This document shows, one piece after another, positions 34,831-48,300 of a DNA stretch of 64,000 nucleotides. A program made the position numbers and the translations under genes. The notes under the pieces are model-generated. The model ran no database searches and was not told the origin of the DNA. It was given only the letters and a program-made list of their open reading frames with translations. How positions within the stretch are numbered: the first letter of the stretch is position 1; every line of letters starts with the position of its first letter. Source of the stretch: Cricetomys ansorgei (taxonomy: Eukaryota; Chordata; Mammalia; Rodentia; Nesomyidae); the NCBI GenBank assembly GCA_026225945.1, contig JAMJFZ010001815.1, positions 17,429,001 to 17,493,000 on the forward strand, written 5' to 3'.

Positions 34831-37800
34831 TTTAATATAGTTTCTAAGTGTGTTTTACACACTTAAACCCATTGATAAATTTAGCTTTCACCCCTCACTA
34901 AAGAAGTTTCATTTTTACAGTTACTTTTTTATTGCTCTTTATCTGAAAGACAAAAATCTCTTTAGTAAATTGCTACTGCTTTCAGCTATTAAAATGACCT
35001 TTCCAAAATAAGTTAAGATGGAACAAACTAAGTTTAATTTATTTCTCTTGATGAAGCCTGATTTATAGAAATTTCAACCCTTATCATCTGAATATTTGTA
35101 TTCTGGGGTGAAAAAGTTAATGAAGTTATGGGAAGCTCTGTCACAAAGATTCTTCCATTTATTACTATAAAAATTAATTACTATTCAGATTGAGCATAGT
35201 ATAAATTGCAGTCATACTAATAATCTTGTGATATTTTAGATTAGAAGTGATAAATGTGCTTCTAGGCTCTATAGGACTCCCACTATTTGGAAGTAGGATC
35301 ATGTCTAATTAGACGTCTTATCAGGAAAGCTTGAAAGCTACAATTTTATATTTCTAATGGCATCACAAACACTGGAACACGTAGAACAGAGCATATATCA
35401 AGGCAGAAAGCAAAATTTCCAAGAGGAACCAGGGTCACTTTTTATGGAAATCTAGAAACTCTTAGAAATTTACCAGACTTCTAACTGAACTAATTTTCTA
35501 CCTTCTGAGTAATGTTACTTACGCATTTCTCCTAGGCCATGTCTCTTAAACTCCTTACCACCACTTACATTTCCATATTGTGGACCAAGTATCTACCAAA
35601 GGAAATGTTAGGCAACAAGCCACATCAACACCATAGCATATCCCCACAGTTAGATGACGCTCTTTAAGTATTTCTGAAGGAAAATCTGGCTTTACCTAAG
35701 GTAAAAGGATTTCTAAGATTCAGAATGGATCTTGAGTTAGGACCAATTATTGACTGCACTCAAGATTTTAATATTTGTTTTTATATTGTGCCTCTCCGAG
35801 CCATAATCTCAGAGGAATGGTAACATGGCAAGTTAATTAGTCATAGACAGGAAAAATGTGATAACTTCGGAAATATCTTCTATACTTAATTTAAGTTACA
35901 TATTGATAAGCATTATGATTTAAAGTTACCTTAGCAACATGAGTATTTACTGGATCTGATGTGACAATGAAGTATAGTGTTTTTCTGAGTAGGAAGTAGA
36001 CTCTAAGAGTGCTAGCAAGCGGAGGCAAGCAAGTCAAATGCTAAGAAGCCCAAGATGCACATGATAGGGCAAAAGGAAGAGTTGTTGAGAGAGGAGTTAT
36101 AGACATCTTCCCAGTCAACACTGGTAAGTGGTCCCTTAGCAAAGCTATTGTATGACAGGTATGTCCTTAGAAGCATTTAACGATCTTTCACAGGAATCAT
36201 TTGAACTTTGATGGTGAAGTTCTTTATATCATTGATACAGTCTCTGTTTTCTTAAGTAATTTTGTCTTACGTTGTTTCCCTTAAAATAAGGGTTTTGAAG
36301 ATGAAAAGTCAGAAAATATCACAATAGTCTGAAGGTAGAAATGAAAAGAAAGCAAACTGAAAACCCTAGAACACTTTATTACTTTTGATAATTTTTTTTG
36401 TGTGTGTCAGTCATGTAATTTATGACATTGGAAATAAGGAGAAAAAAAGTTAGCTTTAAAACTCAACCTCATTATATAGTGAGCAAATTCCAAAATTGTA
36501 AGTTATTTTCCTTCTTTGAAAAAACTATGGAGGTCCATAAACTTACCCAAGTCTACAAAATTTATAAAATCTCTATATAGAACACCATAAAAATAATAAA
36601 TAACAGAGAACACATAAGTAGTTAAATCAGCTAAACAAATGTTGTCCTAATAATAGCCAGTCCTAGTAAGATGAAGATAATTTATATACTACTAGAGTAA
36701 TATAAAGTTATTTGTATGTTCATTTTAATATATGTTGATTTATAATTTTATTACCTGCTGTTTATTCTCCAATGACAATCTATAATGTTAACAAAACTTA
36801 TGATGCTACAGTTTATTATATAATGTTCTGTAAGTCAAATAATAGAAAATTAAATAATAATGTATCAAATGGCAGATTTTCAGTACTTTTTGGGTATTGG
36901 AAATTTGTATCATTATTACCTACCATGTTTTTATAAATTAGATTTGAAAATATTCTATGAATTAAATTAGTCAAGTAGCTGATACTGAAATTAGGTGATT
37001 TTACTCCTTATGTTGTATACTTTGCATGCATCCTACATTATGCATTGCTTTGTGTTATGGACATGCTTCTATTAATATCTGGTGGGCCAGTGGGCTTGAA
37101 ATTAATTTTGTGCCTTGGCAATTGTAGTTGTACAACTTTGATTTCCATTTGTTTCGATACATAGAATCAATGAAGAGTTTGGAGCAAAGAAGTGACATTA
37201 CCTGAATTACATTTATAGATTCCCGAAATAGATCTTTCATGAAGCTTTTAGGCAGTGTGTCTCTGCACACATGGCTCAACTATGCTATAGCAAAGGCAGT
37301 GGGCTACATTGATTAAGAATGTAGATAAAAGGAGAATTGGTGTCAGGGTAACCTCATGGGAATACCTGCACTTTGGATTCATCAGTAAGTGGGTGGGCAC
37401 GTGTGCTGCCCAGCTCCACAGGACTCCTGCTCTTTGGAAGTGGAACCAAGCACTATCAGCTCTGACATGTTATCAAGAAAACTTTAAAGCCATCTTTTCA
37501 TAAGGATTCTCAAAACCAAGAGATACGCTTCTCAAAATAGAATAATTCTGCCTTTGAATGTTGGTTCGAATGCTGACTTCCTCTCTGCCATGCTCTGTGA
37601 CACTATTTGGAATGTTCCGGAATAATCTAGATACATCCACGTCATGTTTACTCTCCAGTGTTCCTTGTCACTCTGTCTTATTTGTTGGTTGATTGTCTTA
37701 TTTGTTGTTCTGTTTAGTGCCACAGAAAGCCTTCCTATCTACTCACACCTGAGTCTTCACTCCACTGTATTTGTTGTTACGCTTTAGAAAGTCAGTTAAT

Positions 37801-40098
37801 AAAGGAAAAAAAAATAGTCCCGGATTCCTGAATTTTATAATAATCTTGTTAGCCTAGAAGCAAGAGAGACTTTTTAAAGTTGTACTTTTTGGAGTCTTGA
37901 CACTTATGAAATGCAGAATATGGTTATTTTGTAAGATTTAATCTCACATTTTATAATGGGGTCATGGAAATCTGAATAGAGATGTCTGGCCTACTTTTAA
38001 TTAGGCCTTCTCTTTTAATATATTCTTTATTAAGGGGACTTGATTTCCATTGGGAGAAAGTTGTGAGCAATATGATATAAATTGCAATTATGAGAGATTC
38101 TAATGTTAATACAAGGGACATTTTTCCACAGAAATTTTGAGGGTGGCTTTATGACATACTAGCTACAGTGCTTTTTTTTTAACTTTTAGTAATGGAGCCA
38201 TATTCGATATATAACAATCCAATTTAACTTGAAAATTGTTCCTATCGAACTCACCATATACACCTGATTCTTAAAGAAGACAATGCTTTGGCATATTTAA
38301 AAATATAAGAAGTGTGTAACCAGGGAGGCTATTTAGACTGGGCTTCCCAGAATCACAGGAGGTTTGAGGACATACTAGAAACTCTTACAGGATGGAAATA
38401 CTTGAAGTCAAGGAGGCTATACTTTTCTTTCTTGATCAGACAACCCAAACATGAATAGCACTCACCTTTAGGGAAAGACTCAGTAGAAACCCAATCAATC
38501 CATGCCATACTTCATTGTTTCACGTGTCTGGTGGAAAAGTTGTGTTTCTGTAAAACCCATGGAGTAGGCACATCACACACTAAAAAATGAGTCAAGGAAA
38601 ACCTAGTATTAATAATTTAAATAAAATAGAAAAAGAATATGCATTGCTTCTCTGAAATAGAAAGTGTTTTGTATTTTTTTTGAACAATTGGAGAACTAGG
38701 AAGATCTATTGGCTAGTCAAAATCTGGAAGCCCAAATAAAAATTCAATATAATAAGTTAAAATGGAAAATTAAGAGAAAAATAAAAATAATGGTAAGCTA
38801 TCGATTGGGAAAGGCAAGATTAGAAAAGCAGTTGCCTTCTGCCTGTCTATAAGCAATGTAGCAGAGACAGCTGAGAAGTGTGCAGATTACACAGCAGAGG
38901 GTAAATAAGACCAGGAGGTACACTAAGCTAAACTCAGCAGGCACACTTGTAAAACCTGTGCATTCTCATATGATATTGAGGATCAGGCTATATTAAGGAA
39001 AACATGAAAATTGTGAGTTAAAAAGTTAGGGTAGACATAATGCTGCCATGGTCCCCTCTGTGGGTGAAGATGAATTTTTAAGAGCTTGTGCTTCCAAAGG
39101 CATCAGCAAGAACTGAGAATGTGATTTGGTATTCTGTTGGAGAAGTCTTTCCAGCTTCATTGTACCCATCAAATGAACGCTGTCAGCAGTATATTTTATG
39201 TTAATACAAATTCAAATAATAAAATCCAGTGTGTAAAGGGGATTCAAAAGTAGGAAGACACAACAGTCAGAAAATAGAACACATACTTATCAATGAGGAA
39301 TTAAGGGTAGAATAGACATCTAATTATTAATTCCTGTGATAAAAGCCAAGATGCTGAAAGTTCCCAGCAAAACAAAATAAACAACAAAAACTACCAAGTA
39401 GGTAACTCATAAACAACAAGAACAACTTAGCTGGGTCCTCACTCCCAGCCACGCTGTAAGCAAGCACATAATGAAAATTGAAATGACTTTTTACCAGTAT
39501 TCTAATTCCAACCAAATTTCTATCTTGAAGGTTGACTGAAGATATTTTCTGATATGAAAAAGCACAAACTTGGCTTTCTAGCAGCTTTCATTCCCTTAGG
39601 AAGCAGGGAATGGACAGGAAAATGAGACAGAGACTAAGGAATAAGAGGACATGAGGCCCACAGATAAGTAGTCAAAGGAGTGAAGGACTTTGAAAAGTCT
39701 CACATGGTCATCTCTGCCAAAAACCAAGAATGTGCAGTCCAGAACTTTCAGAATAGAGAATGACTCTAAGAACAACACACAAATCTCAGAGAGAGTAGCA
39801 TGCCTACCAATGTGGCAAAGTCCACATTTTCCAGATGGTATCTTAAATATATTTATTCTCTAATTTTATGTAAAATAGAAGCAGATCCACAACAGCTCAT
39901 ATCTTTTACCATCTCTTTCTCATGCACCTATTTTCATATGTTTATTCATATAGATTTTTTTCATAACATTGGATTTCTGTATCTGTATGGGCCTGAGTGC
40001 ATGCCTGCTTCCTTTCTGTCTCTGTTTTTATCTATCTGTCCGAACATGTCTGTCTCTCCTTGTGTGTGTGTAACCTAATAAATTGTGAGTCATTAGAA
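34831..40098. other. Long repeat-poor non-coding stretch
   Basis: Over 5 kb with little that I can name. It holds a 9-bp hairpin at 34845-34865, a possible MaLR LTR end on the minus strand near 35540-35640 ('ttggaccaagtatctac'-like text) and two related unrecognised segments (35260-35350 and 37400-37500). A faint MIR head may lie near 37290-37360. Segments 38310-38560 and 39330-39780 might be old LTR or L1 parts but are not assignable. Confidence 0.45.
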
Positions 40099-40313
40099 CA
40101 GCAGTTTTCAACCTGTGAGTCGTGACCTCCTTAGGGGTCAAATATCACTTTCACAGAGGTCGCCAAAGATCATCTGAATATCAGATATTTATAATTCATA
40201 ACAGTAGCAAAATTAGTTATAAAATAGCAAAAAAAAATTTATGGTTGAGTGGTCACCACAACATGAGGAGCTGCTTTAAGGGGTTGCGTCATTAGGAAGG
40301 TTGAGAAACACTG
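40099..40313 (+). mobile_element. hAT-Charlie non-autonomous element (rodent MITE)
   Basis: A complete short DNA element. The left end 'cagcagttttcaacct' (40099-40114) and the complement of the right end 'aggttgagaaacactg' (40298-40313) form terminal inverted repeats of the Charlie type (CAGTGGTTCTCAACCT). Between them lie 'gtgacctccttaggggtcaa', 'acagtagcaaaattagttat' and 'gtcaccacaacatgaggagc', known from the rodent RCHARR1/URR1 group. Target duplication of 8 bp: cattagaa at 40091-40098 and cattagag at 40314-40321. No transposase, so it was moved in trans. Confidence 0.93.
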
Positions 40314-40321
40314 CATTAGAG

Positions 40322-42224
40322 GATAGTGGCTTCATTTAAAAATCCATACATCTACAGTATATGGAACATATCTCACATCATGTTTGAACCTAACATTTAG
40401 CTACATTTTATAAAGAATGTGTTTTAGGACATCTGTTCATCTTTGTTTAACTTTCCAAATATTTGACTCTGAAATATTTACAGCTCATTATATTTATTTT
40501 GAAACAAATTAAAATTTTAATGACTTTAATGTCACAAATTCTATGTTATTTTGTTGATTCAAAGATGAGGCTGTCAATAGCTGTATACATCAAATCTATA
40601 TCAGACACACACACACACATACACACATCACATATGTGTATTTATATGAAAGTTTCAATAGCAAATACTTTTGTGGTTTGAAATTTAATTCTTTATCTTT
40701 AGGAATAATGAAGTCTTTTTATTTTTTGCTTGTACTCAAGCAATAAGCAAATGAAAATGACTTTATTCTTTTTGTTTTATTACAGATATGATACAAGATT
40801 ATTATCTTATCCCACATGCTTATGTTTAATTAGGTTGATAATAATTATCTGTGTAAAACAGGTAAAGTTCCTCAGATATCTAGTTTGATTCATTATTTTA
40901 TCTTTTGCCTCGTGCTGGAATTTCTGTTGAGTAAAAGAACAAAACACTTGCCTCCTCTCCAGATATCCTCACCCAAATGTCACAATATTTCCTTTTCCCT
41001 TAAGCATATATATGATGATGATTATTCATTTCCCTGATTTTTTTTTTTTTTTTACTTTTTGCAGTCATGTGCTCCAGTATATGATCCTGGAAATACTCTT
41101 GAATTTCTGTTTTGATTTTAAATGAAGGATCTGTCTTCCATTTCTTTCTCTATAATTTTCATTCAAAACAATCCTATAGCCTGAGTGTCAGGTAGAAATA
41201 ATGCATGACATATAAATGTAGCTATATTTAAAGATGTTTTACTTTATTTTTCTAGTCTTAGTATTATGTATTCATTCTTCCATTAAAAAGCCACTTTACT
41301 TATTCACTCATTTTGTATGTGTGTACATGTGTGTATGCAAGAAAGAGGGGGAAGTAAATTGATTTAGCTGAGGAATCTCTAGTTTTATTGTTAACATGGA
41401 ACATTGAAGAAAAGGAAGCACCATGCAGTCTGAAGGCTTTATTAAACACTAAAGACCCTTTCCATGAAAGAGAATATGAGTAGCTAAAAGAGTGAAAAAT
41501 TATTTAAGACAATTTTAAAATGTAGGCTTCTAAAAATAAAATTCCCAGGAATATTAGTATTTTCGGTAGTTAGCTTATTTCAGCCTTTCAAAGTGTCCTC
41601 CTATTTTTCAATGTTTTATCCTAAGGAATTGATTTTTTTTTTTTTAATTTCCCCAAAGAAAATAGAAAGACAATTTAGTTTTTCTTCTAACATGTATTTT
41701 ATTATTGCTCACAAGTTTCTTTTTTTTCAGGACTGCTACAGGTTTATGCTTTACAAATCCCAAGGTTCTGATAAATTCTATTCCATGAGAGAGCAGGAGA
41801 AAGATTGTGGTGTTTATGAAGTGTGTGTTACTGAAGGAGAGCACAGCTCTTCTGATTTTTTTCTTCAATTTTTAAGCTTTTATAGGCCTGATGATCTTAA
41901 TATTTTTCACAGAGCTCACTGCTAGTTCTGTGTATCTCAAAATCTTTTTCTCCCCTACTACCCACACACCTCTACTGTTGAGCACGGTAAGGGACATCCT
42001 CACAGTGAACCCATCAATACCACTATGTCCATGCCCATGAATTTATCAATATAAAGATCCCAGGAACCAATTTATATCCTGAGAAATTTATGAATAAACC
42101 CTTTCTGTATGTGGGATGATTTTGACTTCATAATAGGACCTATAAAATCCAAACATAATAAGCCCCACCTTTTTGTCACCTAGCTGGTTGCCAAATTATA
42201 TCTGGTAATTGAACCTTACATAAC
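40322..42224. other. Non-coding stretch with a CA tract and T-runs
   Basis: Contains (CA)n at 40604-40627 and T-runs near 41039-41053 and 41633-41645. At 41706-41730 a pyrimidine tract ends in AG before a 65-codon open frame, but that frame matches nothing known. No repeat family assigned. Confidence 0.5.
40604..40627. repeat. (CA)n microsatellite
   Basis: About 12 CA units with one CATA interruption. Confidence 0.92.
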
Positions 42225-42686
42225 TGTGCTGGAGAGTTTATGTCAATTTGGTACAAACTATAGTCACCTGGGAAGACAGAACATCAATTAAGGAAATGCC
42301 ACCATCAGATTGTCCTGTGCACAAATCTGCATGTCATTTCTTCTTTAATGGTTGATGTAGGGGCCCCAGACCACTGTGGGAAGTTCCACCCATGTGCAGT
42401 TGGTCTTGAGTTCAGTGCAACCCATTAACAGATGATTCTGGACTGTCTAAGAAAACAAGCTGAGCAAATTATGAACTCTGTGAAAGCAAGCTGAGCAAGC
42501 CTTGTATGCAATATTTCCCCGTGTTCTCTGCTTCAGTTTCAGCCTCTGGGTTCCTACGTTGAAGCTTGAGTTTTTGCATAACATCCATACTGTGAGGTGG
42601 AAGTATAAATGAAATTAAGTCTTCCCTCCTCAAGTTACTATTGGTCAGGTTTTATCACAGCTCAAAGAAGATATCTAGGCCAACAG
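42225..42686 (+). mobile_element. Solo LTR, rodent ERVL-MaLR (MT/ORR1-type)
   Basis: Starts 'tgtgctggagagtttatgtc' with 'caaactatagtcacctggga', continues with 'ggccccagaccactgtggga' and twice has 'aagctgagcaa' (42459-42469 and 42491-42501). It ends with 'gttactattggtcaggtttt' and 'atcacag'. The order matches the LTR at 3.5 kb. The doubled motif suggests a small internal duplication. No internal retroviral genes. Confidence 0.72.
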
Positions 42687-43239
42687 TATAGAGGGAAAGG
42701 ACAACAATCTTGTTTTTAGTTGAAATTATACATGTGCACATTTTCATAAAAATAAGTTAACAGGAAAACAAATTGTTAGTTCTTCAGAGACCTCAGGGAC
42801 CTTAGAAAGTTCATGAAAATAAAGTCCCTGAAGCTCAAAGCTCCTTGTCTTTAGATAAATGTGTCTCTGACCTCAGAAACTTGAAATCAAATGCATAACC
42901 ACCTTTTTAACTAACCACAAGATCAAACCGGAAGCTAAATAAGTCTGATTTTCTTCCATTAATATTTTATGATTGTATAATTGTTCTGTATATTACAATA
43001 TGATAAATGTTTATTTTTTCACTGCACGAGGGTTCAATCCAGAAAGTAATGACACTCACAAAGATTATCTTCGTAAGTTTAAGGAGAGACCCATTTACCA
43101 AGTTCAGGATGTAATGTCCAGAGATAAACAATAGTGGGGATTCCTCAACCAAAAGAGAAAGTAGGGAATACTATGGTATTGGAGCTTTGAGAAAAGCTGG
43201 GGTCTCTAAATGGAAGAGGAACTGCAGTAAGGAAGCTAC
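42687..43239. other. Non-coding stretch, nothing recognised
   Basis: Lies between the LTR and the L1 3' UTR fragment. May contain further L1-derived sequence, but nothing aligns by eye. Confidence 0.45.
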
Positions 43240-43672
43240 AGTAAATGCACTGAGAAACCATAAGCCACCAAGTTCATTGAGTGCTGCACATATTTACATG
43301 AGTAAGGGGCCATCCACTGAGCATGGGAAGCCTACCATGACACACCCTCAGAAATAATGATTATTTTTCTCCTTTAATAGTTCTTCTGTTCCCGTAGCAC
43401 CTCAGTAAGTGGCAAGGCCTTGAGAGCATCTCCCCTATCTTTGCCAGAACTTTGGCTGTCTTAATCTTGTGCAAATAACCATAGTTACTGTGAGTTCCTT
43501 AATGCAATAACCTCCCTTTGTCCAGAAGAGAGCATTTTCCAGCATTTCTCTCCATCTTCTGACTCTTGCATTCATTCTGCCTCCTCTTTGGTGACATCCA
43601 CTGAGCCTTGGTGGGGTTGGGATTGTGGCAGCGGTATTATTTAATCTATATGTCCTATTTAGAGTTGTATTT
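43240..43672 (-). mobile_element. Rodent L1 3' UTR fragment
   Basis: Complement of an L1 3' UTR: 'gggccatccactgagcatgg', 'gaagcctaccatgacacacc', 'tagcacctcagtaagtggca', 'tactgtgagttccttaatgc', 'tccagaagagagcattttcc', 'tctgcctcctctttggtgac' and 'ctatatgtcctatttagagt'. Colinear with known rodent L1 3' UTR text but of a different subfamily from the copies at 22.7 and 34.2 kb. Confidence 0.85.
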
Positions 43673-44865
43673 TATTATATAAATGATTGAAATTCTGCAG
43701 AATAAAGAAAAATATAATTAAAAAAGAAAAAAAAAGTAATAAGATAAGCTGAAGATCAGAGGGTCTTTAATACCCTGATCTCCTGATGGAACCTTCCAGA
43801 AGTCTACTGCCTATAGCAAGCTTGAAAAGGGCCTTGCGATGTAGGCCAGGCTACAGAGCAAAGTAGAGAATTGCAAACTGAGGAACTAGTGCATGTGCTA
43901 GGACAGACTTCAACCAGCGCAACCTTTCAAGGGCATTAAAAACGGTCTGTGGTGAATGCCATCATCATTATAAAGCTGGGTGTATGTCTATATGAATTTC
44001 TAAGATTATTATAAACCTCCTTACTCATAGCTGAACATCTATGGATGGAAGGAAAAAGGAACACAGTCCTTTCTGAAAGTCTGTGAAGTTCACACGCTGA
44101 ATTTTTCTAGGCATGCAAGGCGTAGCACCACTACTGAGCATGCTTGTAAAGTACATATGTTATTAAGAGTATGTGAAGTGTAATTAAAGCACCAAATCCA
44201 TTATTCGTCAGACAAACATCAGAAAAATCACTAAATATTTTTTTTCAAACAAAAATTCCCTCCCAATGTTTGCAACCCTGTGTTGAACATCGCGCCTTCC
44301 TCCTCTCATTATGCTTAGCGTTCCTGACTGTGACAGTAACAACTTCTGCATCAGCATCGTCCCACAACCACTCTGTCTTTAAAAATGTAGGCTGGTCCCT
44401 GTCCATTGTGTCCCTGCTTATGGGCTTGAATGGGTGTGAAATGAAATGCTTCTTCCAGTCTTTGGCTGAAGCTCCAGGACTGGGCTCACAGGAAGTGAGT
44501 GGGAGGTAGCCGCTTCTTCCCTCCCATCTGCAGTTACTGAATGCAGTTTCCTCCGAACTGACTCTTCCCAGGAATTACTTACTTGGCAAGCTTCAGGAAA
44601 GCAGACTCCACGACTGACTGCAATGTGGTGTGTCTGTCTCTAAATTGCTTACAGATAATAATGAGGTTTTGTTAGTTTGTGTACTTCTGAAAACAGCTTG
44701 AAATATATTTAAAGATTATCAGTTTCCTCCTCTCAAAAGACTAAGTCACAACAATAATCACTCCCTTTCCTGTGACATTGATGCTTGTTGTCAAAATGAG
44801 TGATTCTGCCTCTCTCATGTAAGTCACGGTATATCTTAGATTTACAATAAAACTAAGAAAATCAT
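43673..44865. other. Non-coding stretch, nothing recognised
   Basis: An A-rich patch at 43705-43735 follows the L1 fragment. The rest is unique. The 79-codon frame at 44270-44509 begins with a hydrophobic run but has no known family. Confidence 0.5.
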
Positions 44866-45058
44866 TTCGAGAGATGGGTTTGTGGTTAAGAGCACAGATT
44901 GCTCTTATAAAGGACTGGATTTCAGCTTTTAGTAATCACATCAGTTACAACATCCTATAACTCCAGCCTCTCTCCTGGACCCCTCAGTCACCAACATGCA
45001 TATACACACACACACAGAAAAGCCCATATGCACATAAGTTAATAAAAGTAAATTTTGG
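44860..45058 (+). repeat. B3 SINE
   Basis: Head 'cgagagatgggtttgtggtt' and 'aagagcacagattgctctta', decayed body 'tcctataactccagcctctc', CA-bearing 3' end and A-rich tail. Probable 10-bp target duplication aaactaagaa at 44850-44859 and 45059-45068. Confidence 0.88.
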
Positions 45059-45129
45059 AAACTAAGAAGAGAAGTTTACATTTCCAGCCCTTCAAAATTT
45101 TTGTCATATCAGTTCCCTTGGGGTTGTAG

Positions 45130-45300
45130 AAAAGAGCAGAAACATTTGATTTAAAGCCTTGAGTTTGACTCGGTTTTCACATTTTGGTACATGAGCCTAG
45201 TTTCCCTCATCCATAAAATGTATCGGAAAATAATAATTATTATAAGGATGAAATAAAATTCTGTAGGTTAACCCTTTGATATCTAGCATATGACTGACAG
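45130..45300 (+). repeat. MIR SINE
   Basis: 'cctagtttccctcatccata', 'aaatgtatcggaaaataata' and 'attataaggatgaaataaaa' follow the MIR core and 3' half (cctcagtttcctcatctgtaaaatggggataataat ... gtgaggattaaatga). The order and spacing are right. Confidence 0.78.
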
Positions 45301-48300
45301 AAAAAAATATAACAGTTCCTTCGTTCTCTTTATATGTTTCATTATTTTATTTTCTTGTTTATTTTCCAGAGATCCACACTAGGTTGCAGTTTTCTAAAGG
45401 AAAAAGAGAGACTAAAGTTTTTAAATGCTAGTATTACTTTCATAAAACAATTGGAATATTTTCCTGGACTGCTAGATGCTTTTTTTATGAAAATGCCTCA
45501 TTCCTTGACACACATAGCCATGACAAATTCCTTCTACGGACTTTATTTCATTTGTTTTGACTTATATATTTTAGGATAAAACAGGTTAAAATACAGTCAT
45601 CCGTTTTAGTCTTACGGCAATCCACTGACTATTTGAATTAATCATAGCAAACCAAATGCCCTGCAGAGTATGTGAGTGTTTCCTTAACTGATTGTGGTAG
45701 ACATTGTGGTAGATTTCTCATCCTGCTTTGTTTCCTCTCTGTAAATGACTGTTGATTTTCCAAGAGTGCTAAGTCACATCATGTAAGAGCCGTGAAACAA
45801 GGACCGTGTATTTGTTTGTTTGTTAGATGAATGTTCAGTGTCTGGGTTTTATCCCTCTCAGGGAAATTTTGAAATCTATGTGGGTTTGACTAGCAGCACT
45901 GTGTACCTAGTGTCTGGGCTTCTATAATATTAAGCATCTCAGTAAGACTACACGGTCCATTGCTGACGGTGTCTTTAAAGTTATGAACCATAATACAGCA
46001 ACCTAAATGTAACATGTTTGAATGCATTGATTCTTTAGTGGCCACTCTCTTGCCCAACAATGTTTGAAATGATGGAAATCACTACAATAAAAAACATTAT
46101 TTAGCGTACATTTTAATACTACAACAATGCATTTTTAGAGAATGATCATTGTATCATAAAATGTTTTACTCCCTAGTGCTAACTCCAATGGGTATTAATA
46201 GTGACAGCTAATTGATATTATTATGGTAAGTATTTATCAAAATGTCAATTACTGTTTCTTCTCTACTAGGGTGAATATAGTGCTAAGCCATAACTAAAAG
46301 CATCAATCTAGCATCTATCCATAGAAATATGTAAACTTAAGTTCCATTAAAAATTGCTGTCCTGGTTGATTTTAAATTCCAAATATATTATGTTTTTTTT
46401 TTTCCTACAGAGATCCTAAGGCATTAAATGAAAGACACTAAATCATTTTTTAATGATTAATTAAAATATCTTGCTTTCTTGCCTAATCTGAGCTCAAACT
46501 AACTGGCACAAACTGTCTTCTTGCTTCATCCTGCTGAGTAATTCAGACTGCAAGTGCATTCCTCCTCCTCTGTCTAAAGCTAAAGTTATTTCCCAAAATA
46601 TTGCTAGCGTGTGAAGTGTTGACCAGAGCTGCTGTGTGTATCCAACATATATTATTATGTAGGTACAAAGTCAGCTTTATAAACAAACACTGTCTTAGAT
46701 TATGTACACTATTTATACTACATGATAATTACGAAAATATTTGATATTTATACCTAAAATTGATGTCAAAATATGATCACTAGAAAGCTTATGGAAAGAT
46801 AGCTTTTTTTAAACCATTGAAGTAACTATGTTAAATCTCTCAAAATCGGTTTTATAGCCCATTAATTTTGGTGTCATTTAAAATGATGTTTACATATGAA
46901 TAAGTACTCTGATTATTCCTTAGACAGCTAATTTTGCTTTTAAAGCAGCAATATCTTCTGTCTTATACATTTGAAATTACACTGAGGACATGAAGTAAAA
47001 GAGAACAGTATAGCAGGCTACTGTGGTAAACAGACAAAAGCTATTCGGCTCAAAGTATGTTCTATTTCTCACCTTGAACTCTTGCCTTCTTAATTTGTTT
47101 TCCATATCTCAGAACAAGGAATTTTCTTTTAGATATTCCATACGTTATGCTCTCTCTGTACCATCATTTGAAAAATAAAGTAAAATATCACAGGGGTTTT
47201 GTGAACCTATTCTATAGGCACCCCTGTGCCCGGGAAATACATGCATGGCAGCAGTGCTCCTTACCTAATGGCTGAAATGAAAGCAGCCATGGATGCTTCA
47301 CAGTGGGTGTTTGAGAGCAACGTTGTCTATGGAATGCTCCTAGTCTCTGCTGTGTTATGTTGTAATTTTGAAATTGATTGAATCTTGAAACTCAATATCG
47401 TTGTTTTAAAAAAGTTTGCCTTTTGACTCTCACTTCTACTTAGAGAGGTTGGAAAAAAATGATTTTTCCTGCATCGTGGGTGCTGTAAAGAGAAATGAAA
47501 GTGCTGGCTATTAGTGTAGAGAGAGTTGCTTCCCTCAAAAATGTTGACAGTGAAATAATGTGATCGCACAGGCCCTTAGAAGCACACACATTTGTATCAA
47601 AATGGACATATAAAAGCATCACTGAGACTTTTGCAACTTTATTCAGCTTTATAGAATCAATTTAAAAGAGAACTTAGAAGCTAATCATTTATATTTTTTT
47701 AGTTCCAAAGTGATTGAAGTGACAGTGATATGTGATGTGGTAATGGACGGGGTAAGTGACTGGAGTCAAGTTTTAAAGTTTATTTTTCCTGTGAGCTCAA
47801 TGGACAACATTTTCATCCATGTGTCCCTGCGATCTCAGCCGCGGGCTTTAAACTTACAAATATGAGTTGTAAAAGTGGCTTTGAATGAAACAATTTGTAA
47901 AGCCGTCTACTAAGGGGTGCTTTTAAATGAGTGAAGTAAACCTTTCCTTGCTCTGATTGTTCGTGGTGGTCTTCCATGGTTTGAAAACTATTACTATAAC
48001 TTTGTAATTTTTCTACTATAAATCAGTTTGCCAGAACATTCTGTTTTCATATCACTAATGGCTTACAGAGGATTTTAGTTACTTAAACTTAAGTAATGCA
48101 AGATATATTTATTTTTGACACCTTTTGTGTTACATGTATCAGTCCTGTTATATCTATGAATTACCAAAACAAAATTATCATCCAAACTTATATCAGGGAC
48201 TCGATGTTCTATACTAATTGACAAATTAGATGCACATTAATCATCAGTAACACATGGCATCTTCCCCCAAATTTGGAAAGCACTCAAAAGTGTCATTTGT

